The notes beneath the pieces were generated by a model. That model made no database searches. It had not been told where the DNA came from and saw only the letters and a list, made by a program, of their open reading frames with translations. A stretch of 64,000 nucleotides of DNA. Origin: Deuterostichococcus epilithicus (Eukaryota; Chlorophyta; Trebouxiophyceae; Prasiolales; Stichococcaceae). Positions 25,001-38,681 of this stretch are shown piece by piece; the first letter of the stretch is position 1; each line of letters begins with the position of its first letter. The stretch spans positions 9-64,008 of the forward strand of contig JAVTLE010000021.1 of the NCBI GenBank assembly GCA_033439295.1. The letters are read 5' to 3'. The position numbers were made by a program, and so were the translations under genes.

Positions 25001-28000
25001 AAGGCCGCATACCCGCCACACGCCTGCATGCCAGGCAAAGGTTTCCATGCAGTGAGCCCGACAATGCGACCGAGGCTCACCTGCCGCTGCGGCGGTGCTT
25101 GGTGACGCCCCGGTAGCGGCTTGAGCGGGCTGGGGGGGCTCCCTCGACAGGGCCAGTCGTTGCGTCCGCAGCCGGGCGCGAGGTCTGTGTCGAGACAAAA
25201 CCACACCCCTGTCAGACCTGCGCAGCCAGCAACTCAAAGGGGGCCTCCAGCACCTCTACAGGTGCATAATCTGTCGAGCGGAGAGCTGAGAGGTCTCGCT
25301 TGCCGGCGCATCTACTGCAATCCCCATATGGTCCCTCGAACGTGGACACTCGAACTCGCTGCAAGCACACAGCGACGGAGACGGCAAGCGAAAGTCGGTG
25401 GGGCAGATCGCATCTAAAGGCGCCCCCTGCACAGGGGAGTTTAGGTTGAGAGTTTAGCACCTGCTGGGCGCCGCGGGCTGGCGCTGCTGCCGCTTGCACC
25501 GGGCTGCGCTCGCGATCCCGTGCCGCGAGCGTCGACCGCTGCGCCGGCCGCCGGTGGCCTGCGGTGTGCTGCGCGTACTGCTGCAGCTGCGTCCGCTGTA
25601 CCTGCTGCTGCGTCGGCGGCGCCTGGTATGGCGGTCGCACCGGCTGCTGATGCTGCTGTGGTAATGGCACCAACATCGGCTGCTGCTGCACCTGCTGCGG
25701 CTTTGGCTGTTGCTGAGGTTTTGAGGCCTGCGGTGGCGGCGCCGCAGTGGCCGCGGGCGCTGCGGCGGGCATGGCGGCCGGCGGCGGCACGGGAACTTGC
25801 GCCGGCGGCGCTGCACCTGCAGACGCTGGTGTGCCTGCGCATTGGGTTTGGGGTTGAGGGTTTCCACCTGTGTCCAGCCAGCTGGAAGTCTGTTGGAACC
25901 TCAAAGCCTCTGTGCAGCTCCTGCACTTTCTCTGCAATCTGCTCCTCAAATAGGCGGAGCTGGCACATGTCAGGAGAGCACATGCAGCCGGTGGGCGCTG
26001 CAAGCTGCGAGCGGCAGCGAGCAAGATTGCAGAATGTTGATGCCTCAGAAGGGTCCTGTGTCGCGCCGGGCGGTCCGCTCACCTGAAGCCGCCAGCAGCA
26101 GGCCCTGCGATGGCGCGGGCGAGGCGCCGGGAATCGTGGACGGGTCCAGAAGGCCGGCAAGTTCCTGCGCGCTCAACTGGATGTCTCCTGCGGCATGGAA
26201 ATGGAGCCCGGGGTGTTGCATGTCTAAAGACGATGTTCCACAGCCGAGCGGCTTGCACAGCACTGCAGCGAAGTAGCAGAGCAGCGCAGCACGCCACAGC
26301 CGATCTGTCGCAATCTGCGACAGCGGCAGCCAGGGGAAGCTGTGCATGCGAGAAGAGCGTCACTCACCGAGTATATCGTGATCGGTCTGGCCGTTGGCCT
26401 GCAGCAAGCATGGCTGTTAGTCAGTCACAGATGCAGCGACATTTGCCCCGATGGGTGGATGCTGCAGCGAAGCAGAGCAGCTCGTGCCACCCGCAGCATC
26501 GCTAACGCTGAGCCTCGAAGGATTCCCACGGCACGTAATGACATGCAGTTAGCAGGCTGGGGGAGACACAGGCGGCCTCGCCTGCCGCTGATACCAAAGA
26601 TACGCGGCCACGGGCACCATTTCGGCACTGTGTTGACAAGGCTGCGACTTTGTCCAATGGCAGGCTGATCGCCGAATCTTCGGAGTCTAAGGAGCAATGA
26701 CATCAGTGAAAGAAGGATTTTCAGACAGAGCAGGTTGACAATGACGCAGGATGGGCCCGCGCGCATGCAACCGCCGGCCTTGGGCCGTCGACTCAATGAT
26801 CGGCGGCTGAGTCCCGAGACCGACTTGAACGAGAGTCCCGTGAAGGTTCGAATTCGAGCGAATTTCGCCAAGGCCGTGGCCACCAAGGCCGTGGCAACTG
26901 AGGGAGCGGACCTGCAGTGCAGCAGGAGGGTTGCTGGCCGGCTGCAGCGGCGGCGCTTCAGGCGTGCCTGAAGCAGCAGCAGCGGCAGCGGTAGCGGCGC
27001 CTCCCGCAGGGTTTGCCACCGCTGCGCCTGGCGCCGCCGGCTGCTCCTTGTCCCGCCCTGTCGGTCCCTGGTCCACAGGCTTGCTGCGGATGTCCGCCAG
27101 CAGCCCCATGACCTGTGGGAAACGCGATGTGAAGACCTCTCGAGCCGGTGCACAGTGTAGCCGGCCTGTTTGAAGCGAGCTGCGGTCTCTGAACATGAGA
27201 CAATCAGGTCCACGGTCGCAAGTGCGTCCAGCTGAACGTCCATGCTGAGCAGTGAACCTGGTGTGCACATGGATGCCTGCCAGCGACACGCACAGCGGTG
27301 CAGGGCATGCACAGTCGCGGCATGGGCTCCCTCTGTTGGACCTCACAGCTGCAAACATGCCCTACCTTGGCAACGCGCTGCACAGACTCGCCAGTGAGCG
27401 CCTTGCCCGGCTGCAGAAAAGCACGGCAGAAAGTCGTGAGCCGCTGTGTTGGTGACGGAAGTCTACTGGCGAGAAATCTGTGGAGACGGCCTCGCTGCCG
27501 CACAGCGCTCTGCACAGCACCTGTGGCAGCTGACCAGACATGCGACGCTGCGCGGCAGTCCTGCCACGGCAGCAGCCGAGGACACAGAGGGTCCAGCCGC
27601 GGGCGCGGCAGCTGCGTGGACAGCAAGCAGGTACGGAGCGCGCACGTTGGGGTACGGGGGGCGCACATTGGCGGCGCAGAGCAGCGCGGACTCGCCGCCC
27701 TTGGGCCGCGGCTTGTGGGCGCCCGGCCGCGGCTTGCCTGGCTCGTACGGCGAGTTGTCCGCCGTCCCTAAACTCTGGCCGCCCGCTCCGTCCGCGCCGT
27801 CACCGGCCGGCACGCCGGCGGCGGGAAATGCAGCGGGCGGCAGCCCGCCGGCGGGCAGCGGCAGGCGCAGGCCGCCGCCGGGGATGGGGATGCCCATTTC
27901 CGTCAGCTGCTGCCCCAGCTGCGTGCATTTGGCGCAGCACACTTACGACGGCGGGTTGGAGCGGAAAACCCTGCTGAGATCTGGGTCTCAGCACAGCCGG

Positions 28001-31000
28001 CTGTGGAAGCAGATGTGCCTTCACACGCAGAAGCATCCAAGATGGCAGAGGCATGGCGAGAAGTATCTGCCCCAGCACTGAACCGAATTGAAGCAACGCA
28101 GGCGCAAGGGCAAACCCCAGACCCCGAAACCGGTACCTGGCCCAGCAGGCGGGCCGCCTCGGCGCTGCCAGGCGGCGGCAGCGTCGCCGGCAGATTGGCC
28201 AGGTGCGGCAGCTGCTGCAGCTGCTGCAGCTGTGCCGGCGTCAGCTGCCACTGCCCGGCAAACGCCTGCTGCAGCGCCAGCGGCGGCAGCTGCTGGCCGC
28301 CGCTCGGCGGCGGCGCCGCCAGCGGCAGCGACGGCGGCGTCGTCGCCTGCGCCGCCGCCTGCTTGGCCTCGACCTGCTGCATCGCCGCCGTCCAGCTCAG
28401 GCTCGGCTGTGCCGCTGGGTTCACATCATCCGCAGCGGCGGCCGCCTTGGTCTGGTCGGCCTGCTGCAGCGACGCTGCGGGCGGCGCGGATGACGGCTGC
28501 GCCGACGCCGGCCACCGGAACGCCGAAGACGCAGCTTGGGCCGCCGCAAACGCCAACGCCTCGGAGTGGCTGAGCTGCGGCTGACTCGCCGGCGGCAAGG
28601 CAGGCGACGGGCCCGTGGGTGTCCCGCCGCGCGCGGGAGCGGCGGCAGCGCCCGGCTGCACCGTGCCCGGGTGCGGCAGCGTCAGCAGCTGCGGGTGTGC
28701 CTGCGGCTCTGGGCGCGGGTCGTTGGGTGATGCGCCTGTGGGCGACCGCACGCGGCCAGCCTTGGCGGACGGCCCGGCGTGCAGCGGCAGCGGCTCCGAC
28801 GGCGTGGCGTCGGACGGCGATGACGCCTGCGGGCGGTGCAGTCACTTCAGTCGGCTCCGAGGAGGGGGAGCAGACATGGTAGATGAGCCTTGAGGAAGCT
28901 CGCACTCGACATTGGACCTGTGATGGATCAGCCTCGAGACAGAAACCTATCGCAAGGGGCTGCTTGGAACACTGCTCCAATCTTCCAGCACGCTGGGAAT
29001 GTCTATTTGCGGACCTTCAGGAAGCTGCGGCCCAGGGAGCCGGAGGGCGGCGCCGAGCCGAGCGCCGACAGCGCATGGGACAGCGCTGACCGCGGCGCCG
29101 GCGACACGCCGCCGCCGCGCTCCGCTGCCGCCTCCGCCTCCTCCGCCGCCGCCACCTGCGCTGCGCGCTGTGAGGCCACCTGCGCTGCCCGCCTCGGCGG
29201 CCGCCGAGCCGCTGGGGCCGGCCGTTCACGCCGGCCGGCGGCGGCACTGGCGGCGCCGTCGCCGGCGAGGCCGCGCCCCGCCCGCCGCCGCCAGCCGGCC
29301 GGCCGCCGCGACCGCGGCCGCGGCCGCCTGTTNCGGTGCGGCGCCCGCTGCCGGCCAGCATCGCCGCGACCGCCTGCTGCGCCGCGGACATCGGCTTCTG
29401 TTCCGGCGGCGGGTCCGCCGTCTCGTCGCGGCCCTCCACCTTTCGACTGCCCTGCCCCAGCAGCGGCAGTGCTGCAGCGCTGGACGCCGCCGCCAGCGGC
29501 GCGGCGCTGCCGGGTGTCGTGGTTGGGGTTCCGGGCCCGCCGGCGGCTGCGGCCGCTGCTGCCATCGCAGCGGCGCCGGTCAGCTGCAGCGGCGCCGAGG
29601 TGCCGCCGGCACTCTTGTCCTCCTCATCATCCGACTCCCACCAGGGCTTGGGCGCCGGCGCCTGCCGGCCCGCCGGCTTGGGCGGCCGCCCGCCGCGCTT
29701 CTTGGCCGACGGCTGGCCCTCGTCCTCGTCTTCCTCCTCCCACCATGGCCTCGGCCTGCAGTGTTGAGGGTTTGGGGTCACTCCGCAACTGCACTAATAG
29801 ATGCAGGGAGGACTTGCAGAGTGATTGGCGATGCTTTTCCAGCTCGCAGGGCAAGCGACGGGGACGTGGCCTGTGCTTCTCATAGCAGCAGCGGCAGAGG
29901 CGGTGCTGGGTCACAATGCGAGCGACAACCCACTCCCCTGTCGTCCTGCAAGCCTCCTCGATTCTCCAAGCCCGCTCGAGCAGCGGCGAACGATGCACTG
30001 CTGACAGTGCCCAGCTCACACCTGGCGGCTTTGGCGGCGGCGAGCATGCGCGCGGAGGAGCGGCGTCCCCCTGGCTGGTCACCCTCCCCCTCGCCGCCGT
30101 CCTCCTCCTCGCCATCTCCCTCTGCAAAGTCGTCCGCCGAACCAGCGTCGCCCCACCAGTCGGCCTCCTCTGGCGGGATGCCGGCGGGGCTGGTGGCGCC
30201 GTCGCCGTCGCCGTAGGCCCCCTCCTGCAGGGATTCCAGCAGCGCACCAAGCTCAGCCTCCAATACTTCTGGTAATGTTTGGAGCAGGAGACGGTGTACT
30301 TGCAGATGTATCGCTTGAACTAATTTGTTTCGATGACGTCACCGGGCATAAGGTGCAAGCAGCGTCGGGCCTGAACCTACTGTCACCATGGTGGGCAAAG
30401 GACCCCGCCCGGCTCTGCACAGCGCGTGCACCGTCTAAGAAGACCTGACAGCAGCGGGCACCGGTCTCTTCATGAAATCAGCCAGGTGCCATGAGCTGTT
30501 AGGGGTTCGATGCAGGAGCGCACCTCGTCGAAGAAGGGGTCCGCGTCCAGGGCGGCGTCATCGCCAGGCGTCAAGGTGCGGCGCCCGTGGCCGCCGGACA
30601 CCGCAGCGGAACTGGCGCGGCGCGTCAGTCCGTCGTCAACGATGTCGCCGTCCAGCACCTGCATGCGTGATGCACTTGTTCGGGTGCACAAGGGTATGAT
30701 GCATCCATATCATCACGGATTGTTCGCAGCCTTCTAGCATGCCACAACAGCAAAAGCAGCTGCGTCATTGCTGCAAGACTTTGCCCGCAAAGTGAAGGAG
30801 GCAGGGGAGCCCTCTTCACGTCATATCAAGGTGCATATCGGCGTCCATGGACCAATTCCGCAGAAGCTGAGGCAGCCACTGAGCGTTTGATGATGACATG
30901 CAGTGGCTGCGTCCTCCAAGGGGCTCGCCTTGGCGGAGGGCTTGCGCTCGCGCTTGCCGGAGACCACCAGCTGCCGCGCCTCCTCCGCACGCTTCTCTGC

Positions 31001-32097
31001 CAGGCTGCGCACTTTGCGTGCCTCTGCGGGCAAAAGGTGTCCGAAGTGCTGTCAGGACAGTTGCCGCAGGTCGTGAAGGACAGGAGCTGGTCTTTTGCTG
31101 TTCGTGGTGTGGAGCACCGAGTGCTGTTGAGCCAGTGAAACTGCGCGCTTGGCAACAGTGTCATTTGCTAGCTGCCGTGATCAGGATGAAAAGTTGAACC
31201 CCCAGCATGATTGCCGGATGGCGCAATTTCACAAGGTTTTGGTCGGTGCATGGTTGTAGCTCGGGCGCTGTGATGGCTGTCGGTGCGGATGAAGCATTCG
31301 CAATTCAACCTGGTATGGCATGTGCCCCACCTGATGCCGCCGTGTCCGCCTTGAGCAGGCGTTCCAGCTCGGTGTCATCGCCGGCAGCCCTGCAGGCGCA
31401 GCGCTGAGCGTGTTGGCGAAAGATAGAGAGTGTCACAAACACACCGGAACACGCGACTCAGTGGCTTGCAGTGCGGAGCGGGAACTGCAAAGTCCAAGAG
31501 GAGAGAAAGCTTTGTTTGCCTGCGTGGAGCGGAGGCTTTGCGGGAGCGGCGCCGTCCGTCGGCAGCGCCTGCGCCGCGGCCTGCCAGGTCGCCGCTGGCG
31601 GCGGTGCCCGCAAACGAGTCCTCTCGCCGCAGCAGCTGCGATGCGCCGGCGGGCGTGCCGTGCGACGACTCCCGGCTGCCGCCAACCTGCGGCGAGTCCT
31701 CATCGCCACTGCTGTGCTGCGCCAGCAGGTGCAACTGGTTCCAAGGGCTGGCGTCAGCCGGGGGCGGCGGCGCGGGCGTTGCCGCCGCCGGCAGTGGGTG
31801 CNTCCGCGGCCGGCCCGGCGGGCGCCGGGCGCCGCCCTGCTGCGAGATCACCGCCGCCGCCGCCGCTGCAGTGGCCGAGTGCGGCCCCGCACGGGACTTG
31901 CGGCCATTGGCCGGCGGGGCGCGCCCGCTGGTAAGGGTCGGGCTGTCGGCCCAGGCGCCATCGTTCTGAGCCGCCTCGGAGGCGCCGCCGCCAGAGCGCC
32001 CGACAGACAGCTTCTGCCACTTGGCGCCCAGCTCCGCATCCTCGGCCTCCGGCTGTTTGCGCGGCCGCCCGCGCTTGGCTCCCTTGAGGGGCGGCAT
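22001..32097 (-). CDS. Large AT-hook plus double-AP2 transcription factor
   Basis: Read as one gene of about 20 exons encoding a nuclear DNA-binding regulator. The start MPPLKGAKRGRPRKQ (32097) carries an AT-hook; GRP-core hooks recur near 31810, 29690 and 29310. Acidic patches (WWEEEDEDEGQ, WWESDDEEDK) and long Ala/Pro/Gln-rich exons (28740-28140, 27925-27590, 25840-25455) follow. Two complete AP2 domains lie at 25133-24570 and 24170-23326, joined by an AINTEGUMENTA-like linker. The C-terminal exon (22330-22001) is Ala/Gln-rich. Joining rests on unbroken exon/intron spacing: internal gaps are mostly 200-400 bp, whereas intergenic gaps elsewhere here exceed 500 bp. A split near 28 kb into two genes cannot be excluded. 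N bases at 29333 and 31802 fall in coding sequence, and the frame is unclear just past 29333. Confidence 0.62.
23295..23316. repeat. Intronic telomere-like motif beside a splice donor
   Basis: On the gene strand CTTAACCCTAAACCCTCAAC begins about 10 nt after the donor of the exon ending YHKMQQ. Confidence 0.8.
23326..25133 (-). other. Two AP2/ERF domains with AINTEGUMENTA-type linker
   Basis: Repeat 1 starts SSRYRGVTKHRRSGR (exon ending 25081), continues WEAHIWVKELGRQVYLGGY and ends at KTNFTIS near 24570. The linker exon (24248 to about 24126) reads LEELIMAVRRQSQGFSRG and opens repeat 2 with SSFRGVTHHPSG. Repeat 2 continues RWEARIGIPGSKHIYLG and DAAL, then VRLRGTAAATNF in the exon ending 23326. 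All joins are in frame at GT..AG borders. Two repeats with this linker define the AP2 (not ERF) subfamily; the R1 repeat lacks the ten-residue insertion of land-plant ANT proteins. Confidence 0.92.
25439..25457. repeat. Intronic telomere-like motif beside a splice donor
   Basis: A degenerate CTAAACTCTCAACCTAAAC block follows, within a few bases, the donor of the Gln-rich exon upstream of AP2 repeat 1. Confidence 0.6.
25843..25863. repeat. Intronic telomere-like motif before a splice acceptor
   Basis: AAACCCTCAACCCCAAACCC on the gene strand lies just upstream of the acceptor of the Gln-rich exon. Confidence 0.7.
28990..32097 (-). other. AT-hook, acidic and low-complexity N-terminal segment
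   Basis: Exons at 32097 to about 31580, 31385-31325 (AAGDDTELERLLKADTAAS), about 31045-30905 (a charged helix-like stretch EARKVRSLAEKRAEEARQLV), 30665-30510, 30265-30030 and 29765 to about 29030. Hooks are RGRPRK, PPGRPR, RGGRPPKP and a GRGRGRGGRPAG run. AT-hooks bind the minor groove of AT-rich DNA. If the long gene is really two, this is the upstream one. Confidence 0.55.
29764..29777. repeat. Intronic telomere-like motif before a splice acceptor
   Basis: CCCAAACCCTCAACA on the gene strand ends within 6 nt of the CTGCAG acceptor of the acidic AT-hook exon. Confidence 0.65.
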
Positions 32098-33478
32098 GGC
32101 GCTCCGATTGGCACCACGATGACGCCCGCTGTCGAAGACCTGTGGTCAAGTGCGAGAGAGCCTGGACTTCGTTTGGTGAGGCGGGATGCATTGGCGCCCC
32201 GCAGGTGCGGCCAGTCGGGGGAGGCTGGCAGAGCAGCGGCGACGACCGTCACGCTCTCTGAGCGCCGCGAAGTCGATCGCGAATGCAAAGATGCAGTCCA
32301 GGAGGGGCTGTCCGGTATGGACAACATGGCCCCCTCTTGGTGACGAAAGCGACCAGCCCCGTGAAAGGTCAATTCGCTGGTGACGAGGCCCACACGCCCT
32401 TGCATGCTGAAGCATACATCTACCAAGATCGAGAAGTGTTTTTGAAGGCGAGTCGCAGCGTGCCAGCGCCGTAGAACACTTTGCAGGCTTCGAAAGCCGA
32501 GTTTGGCGGCAAGCACACTGCTCGCGCCTGAAGGACAGTCGACGCTCACAGGCGCCGGGAAGCATCATCAGCTATGCCCAATCCAATTGAAACTGTGATG
32601 CGCGGCCAGAAGCGAAGGGAAGCACCGAGACTTTGTCATGATCAAAGTGGCTGGACCCCACGGAGGCGGCATGACGGTCGCAAAGCCGGCTACAGGTTTA
32701 CGAAGCAGATCTACAGACTGATATGGGCAACAGCCTGCATGGAAAGCGGGCACTCATGCCCGCATGCTTGTGAGTCTGCACACGTGTGCTGGCCTTCAGC
32801 CTTGACAGAGCCACTACAAGTGGCGAGTCCGTGTGGCCTGACAGCCACGCACTTGCACGCGTTGAGGCTCCTTGCATACAGCTGCAGGTCCTGCACGTGA
32901 CTGCGGACCACAGCAGCACCTCTCCCGAAGTCTCGAAACTGCTCGCTGCAGGCAGAGTCTTGGAGGCTGCAAAGGACCGGCATGAGCTCCAAAATGCGGG
33001 TGTGCATCGCAGCATAGTGCGCTGCGATGATGAGCGGGCGGACCAGCACGATCCAGCGCACCTCGCGTTTGTCGCAGGGCAGCCAGCCGCAGTTGCTGCC
33101 TCCTATCCGGGCCAGCACCCCTCGCAGCAGCGGCGCGCCTGGCAGCCAGCGGCACTGCGGTGTGCGGCCTGTCACCTCGCTGACAGTATCAGAGCTCGCT
33201 GTGCCGGTTTTGCCCAGCTGCCCGTCCTGCCGAGGTGTGCCTGCAGCCCTCGGTCGCTCCCACAGACAAGATGGTCCTCTTGGGCGGATCGTGGGCCGAG
33301 AAGCCCAGGGTCGATGATGGGCTGTGAAGAACTTGACTGTACTATCGAGTCGTAAGCAGGGTTTTACAGGCGTCCTCCAAGCGCCGACAGTCAACTGGCG
33401 AGCGGGCCTGGAAAATCGCCCTCTTTTCGACGGCGCAGCAGGTGCAGCTGGACTGCGGTGTGCGACAGCGTCGCCACC
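32098..33478. promoter_or_regulatory. Divergent promoter region, AP2 gene and RPS18
   Basis: About 1.4 kb between two head-to-head starts. The open frames here (including a 316-codon one on the minus strand) show no family resemblance and are not taken as genes. No defined promoter motif was seen. Confidence 0.55.
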
Positions 33479-35375
<1,897 letters not shown>

Positions 35376-35985
35376 AGCGTTTCAACTCCATCTGTGACAC
35401 CTTGCACGTCGATCTGTGCTCGCTACGTGTTGCAGCGCGCAGGATTGTTCCTGTAGCTTGCCAGCAAATGGACTTGTAAGCTGTCCGCATGCTGAGGCCC
35501 CACTGCGGCGGCACCGCAATCTCCTCACGCTGTCCTTCACTGCAACCTCGCACATACAGTTGCGATCGGACTAGGCAGTCAGTCCAACTGCAGAGTTCAT
35601 CTAGCATCATGCGAGCGGTCGTCAGATGCAAAGCTCAGCAGTGAGGGCTGAGTCACGCTGAGTACAAAGAGGAAGTGAGCATGTAAACCTGCGACGAGGG
35701 CAAGAGCTGCTCTGGAATTGCAGCAAGCAAAGCCTCAATGCACAACGCATTTGCGAGAACTTGCGAGCACCTGAACGTCTGCATTCTACTGCAGCACACT
35801 GGCACAGCGCACCCTAGCCCGAAGCGTCGACTGCCTCACTTCTGCAATCTGAGAAGGTTCGAGGGACCGCCCAGGCGCTTGAGCACGGGTCATTCACGAG
35901 CAATTCGGAAAAGAATCAGTCTTTTCATCCTGAGCTCGTCTCGAGGCGAGGCGGGTGAGAAGAGTCGTGGGTGAACAGCCTCACC
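35376..35985. other. Intergenic, RPS18 3' UTR and PSMB3 promoter
   Basis: 610 bases between tandem housekeeping genes. Apart from the TGTAA at 35475 nothing specific was recognised. Confidence 0.6.
35475..35479 (+). terminator. Candidate TGTAA polyadenylation signal of RPS18
   Basis: TGTAA 100 nt after the RPS18 stop, a typical algal 3' UTR length and signal. Confidence 0.55.
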
Positions 35986-38115
35986 ATGTCGGTGAGCTTC
36001 CCTCACGTCCCTTGTGTCAAGACCACGACGTTCTGTGCTGGCACTGCATCTTTCCGCGTAACTCAGATGCGCAGCCGTCATCATGCACCACTCGCAGCGG
36101 GGGGAAACATTGCTCATGCGCACACAGTGCCAGGGCGGAACTTGCGGCGCACTGCAGAGTGATGCCTGTCGGGATGCTCGCAAGAGAGACGGCTGCTTTT
36201 ATGCACTGCAGATCTTCGAGTACAATGGCTCGGCGATCGTGGCCATGGCTGGCGAGCAGTGCTTCGCCATTGGGAGCGACCTGCGCTTTGGCGTGCAGTT
36301 CCAAACGCTGGCAACAGACTACAAAAAGGTCTACAAGGTGAGACCTGGTGCCTTTACCACTTCTTTTCTGCTCTCCTCTTCAGCGCACGGCCAACATCGT
36401 CCCAATCAAGGTCAGTCAGCACGCGTGTTTGTGAGGCCCAAGTTCTCAGGCGGTGCAATCCGCACGCAGCCTGCGGTTTGCCGCACCTGCCCTCTTCCTC
36501 GTCAAGGCTGGTATCGTCCGTGCAAATGTCCACAGGTGCACGACCAGCTATTCCTGGGCCTGGCGGGTCTCGGCACCGACTCGCAGACGCTGTGAGTTTC
36601 TGCTCTGACCTCCCCGCATGCACCCCACCCGCGGCGCTGCATTCATCGCATAGAGTTCCGCCCCCAGTGCAGCCGTGTGCCTCCAGCACTCGTGTCCTGC
36701 AATGTCGGGTTTGCAATGTTGCCGCCTTGGCAATATCCTCGGAAGTCCTTGCATACCTGTGCTTGCTCTGGCGGCACCAGCATAGGGCGTGAGCACCGCT
36801 CACGCGTGCCGATCGTGACGCTGCGCAGATTCGAGCTGTTCCGCTTCAAGCACAATCTGTACAAGCTGCGGGAGGAGCGTGCCATCAAGCCCTCTACCTT
36901 CGGGGAGCTGGTGTCGTCCACTTTATACGAAAAACGGTGCGGACCTGCTCGTTGAGAACCGCACACCCTGAAACGTTGTAGCCTACAAGGCCACACCTTT
37001 CTGTGAAACCTTGTTGACATCAGTCCACATGTTGGGCCCACACGCAGCAGCCGGCAACAGGCTCCCATGCGTGTTGTCCCTCGTTCTCTGGTCGAACGAA
37101 TGGCGGTGACGCAGCTCCTGGTGCGGGCCTTTGCCGAGGCGGAGCCAGCGGGCGCGTGCACCCGCAATCGAGATCCAGCACCACCGTCTCCAGGTGCACC
37201 CTCTGGTGGTTTCACGGCTCCCCAGACCCACCTGAGCCCCCCGCCCGCTCGCCGCAGGTTCGGCCCCTACTTTGTGCAGCCAGTCATAGCGGGGCTGGAG
37301 CCCGATGGCAGCGTGTACCTGGCGGGCACCGACAGCATCGGCGCCATCGAGACGGCAAAGGACTTCATGGTGGCGGGCACCGCTCCTGAGAGCCTGCTGG
37401 GCGTGTGCGAGGCCATGTGGCGGCCCGGCCTGGTGCGCACCCTGCACGCCGTTTGCGTGCGTGCCGGTAACCTCCTCCCCCTTGCGCGTTGCCGCTCCTC
37501 CTCGCAGGGTGCAAGCACCGGATCTAGGATCCAGGGTTTTACAGGGGCCGTCACATGAGAGCGCCAGGGCGTGCTCATCCCGAGGCTCGGCTGCGGGGCT
37601 TGGCCGCAGCGACTGCAGGCTCTTATCGCCTGAGCACGACATCCGATGACGGCATGATCGCGGCGCGTGTGTGTGTGCAGGGCCCGGAGGAGCTGTTTGA
37701 GACGACGGCGCAGTGCCTGTTGTCGGGCGTCGACCGCGATGCGCTCTCCGGCTGGGGCGCCATCATCTACGTTGTGTGCGTCCCCACGACCGGCTGCTTG
37801 TCGACCCGGACATCCTAGCAGCTTTCTTGCTGGCGTTTATGGTTCCAGACCCCACAATGCCGCTCGCAACTGCCGCTGTTCATTGTGCGCATTCGGCGTT
37901 GACGTGCGTCAGTCGGTCCTGCGCCTCTCACGCCTTCACGTGGTGCACCCGCACGGCAGTGCACACACGTATTGATGCAGGGATCGCCACCCACCCACCC
38001 CGCAATGTCCGCCCGCCACCGCCTCCCACTACCAGCCTGGCTGAGTACCTGTTCATCTCCCTGCAGGACAAAGGACCAGGTGGTTGCAAGGACGCTCAAG
38101 GGGCGCATGGACTGA
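35986..38115 (+). CDS. PSMB3: 20S proteasome subunit beta type-3
   Basis: Structural, non-proteolytic beta-3 subunit of the 20S proteasome core (plant PBC1). Seven exons join in frame: 35986-35991, 36212-36337, 36536-36591, 36829-36936, 37258-37432, 37681-37775 and 38067-38115, giving 204 residues against 205 in human. Recognisable stretches: IFEYNGSAIVAMAGEQCFAI, LFLGLAGLGTDSQTL, FGPYFVQPVIAGLEPDG, KDFMVAGTAPESLLGVCEAM, GVDRDALSGWGAIIYVV and the end TLKGRMD. It lacks the Thr-1 nucleophile, as normal for beta-3. The first coding exon is only ATGTCG followed by GTGAGC, mirroring the neighbour RPS18. Confidence 0.95.
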
Positions 38116-38470
38116 ACCCTGACGACGGTGCGGCCATGGTGTCTGCGCCACACTGCCGGCGCCGCCCGTGGCGCTCCCTGGCTCTGATGTTGCGGGCGCG
38201 TTTCCGACCGGGCGGCTGCCATGCGCCTGCTGTGGTGATAGCCCCGAGGTTGCCCGCCGCACGCAGCAGACACAACTGCAACTGGCCGCCTCATTGGGCT
38301 CCCTGCAACGTGCTGCTGCCTGGGCAGTGCCTGCCGATGCCACGGCGGAGCAGAGAAAGGAAGCGACTGGCAGCGCAGCTGGCACCAAGTGATCTTGCAA
38401 GCAGCAAGTACAGCAACTGCGGACTGGTCTGGTGCACCTCAGCAGTCGTTTTGCGTTGCACGCGCGCCTT

Positions 38471-38480
38471 TATGTAAATA
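38471..38480 (+). terminator. Candidate PSMB3 polyadenylation signal (TGTAA overlapping AATAAA)
   Basis: TGTAAATAAA combines the algal TGTAA and the canonical AATAAA, 356 nt past the stop. Confidence 0.5.
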
Positions 38481-38676
38481 AAATGTCGGAAGATGGTGCC
38501 AACAGCCTCGACAAGCCATGTTCAAGATGTGAATCTGGATCCAGGCTGACGGTTCTATGAGGTTCTTGCTTGCCGCTTGGCAGCAACAGGCAACAGGGCG
38601 CACAGCGGATATGAAGGAGGTGAGTGCTTTGGTATATCTATAGAAGGCGGAACGACGCGGGACTAGAGACAGAGGT

Positions 38677-38681
38677 TTACA
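38677..38681 (-). terminator. Candidate TGTAA signal of the first bZIP gene
   Basis: TGTAA on the minus strand about 740 nt past the bZIP stop. Confidence 0.3.

Noticed and set aside
26845-26856. GGTTCGAATTCG resembling a tRNA T-arm
   Set aside because: No matching acceptor stem, D-arm or anticodon arm could be placed around it, and it lies between exons of the AP2 gene.
28999-30216. 405-codon plus-strand open frame
   Set aside because: Antisense to the AT-hook exons and the introns between them; composed of Arg/Ala/Pro runs with no family match.
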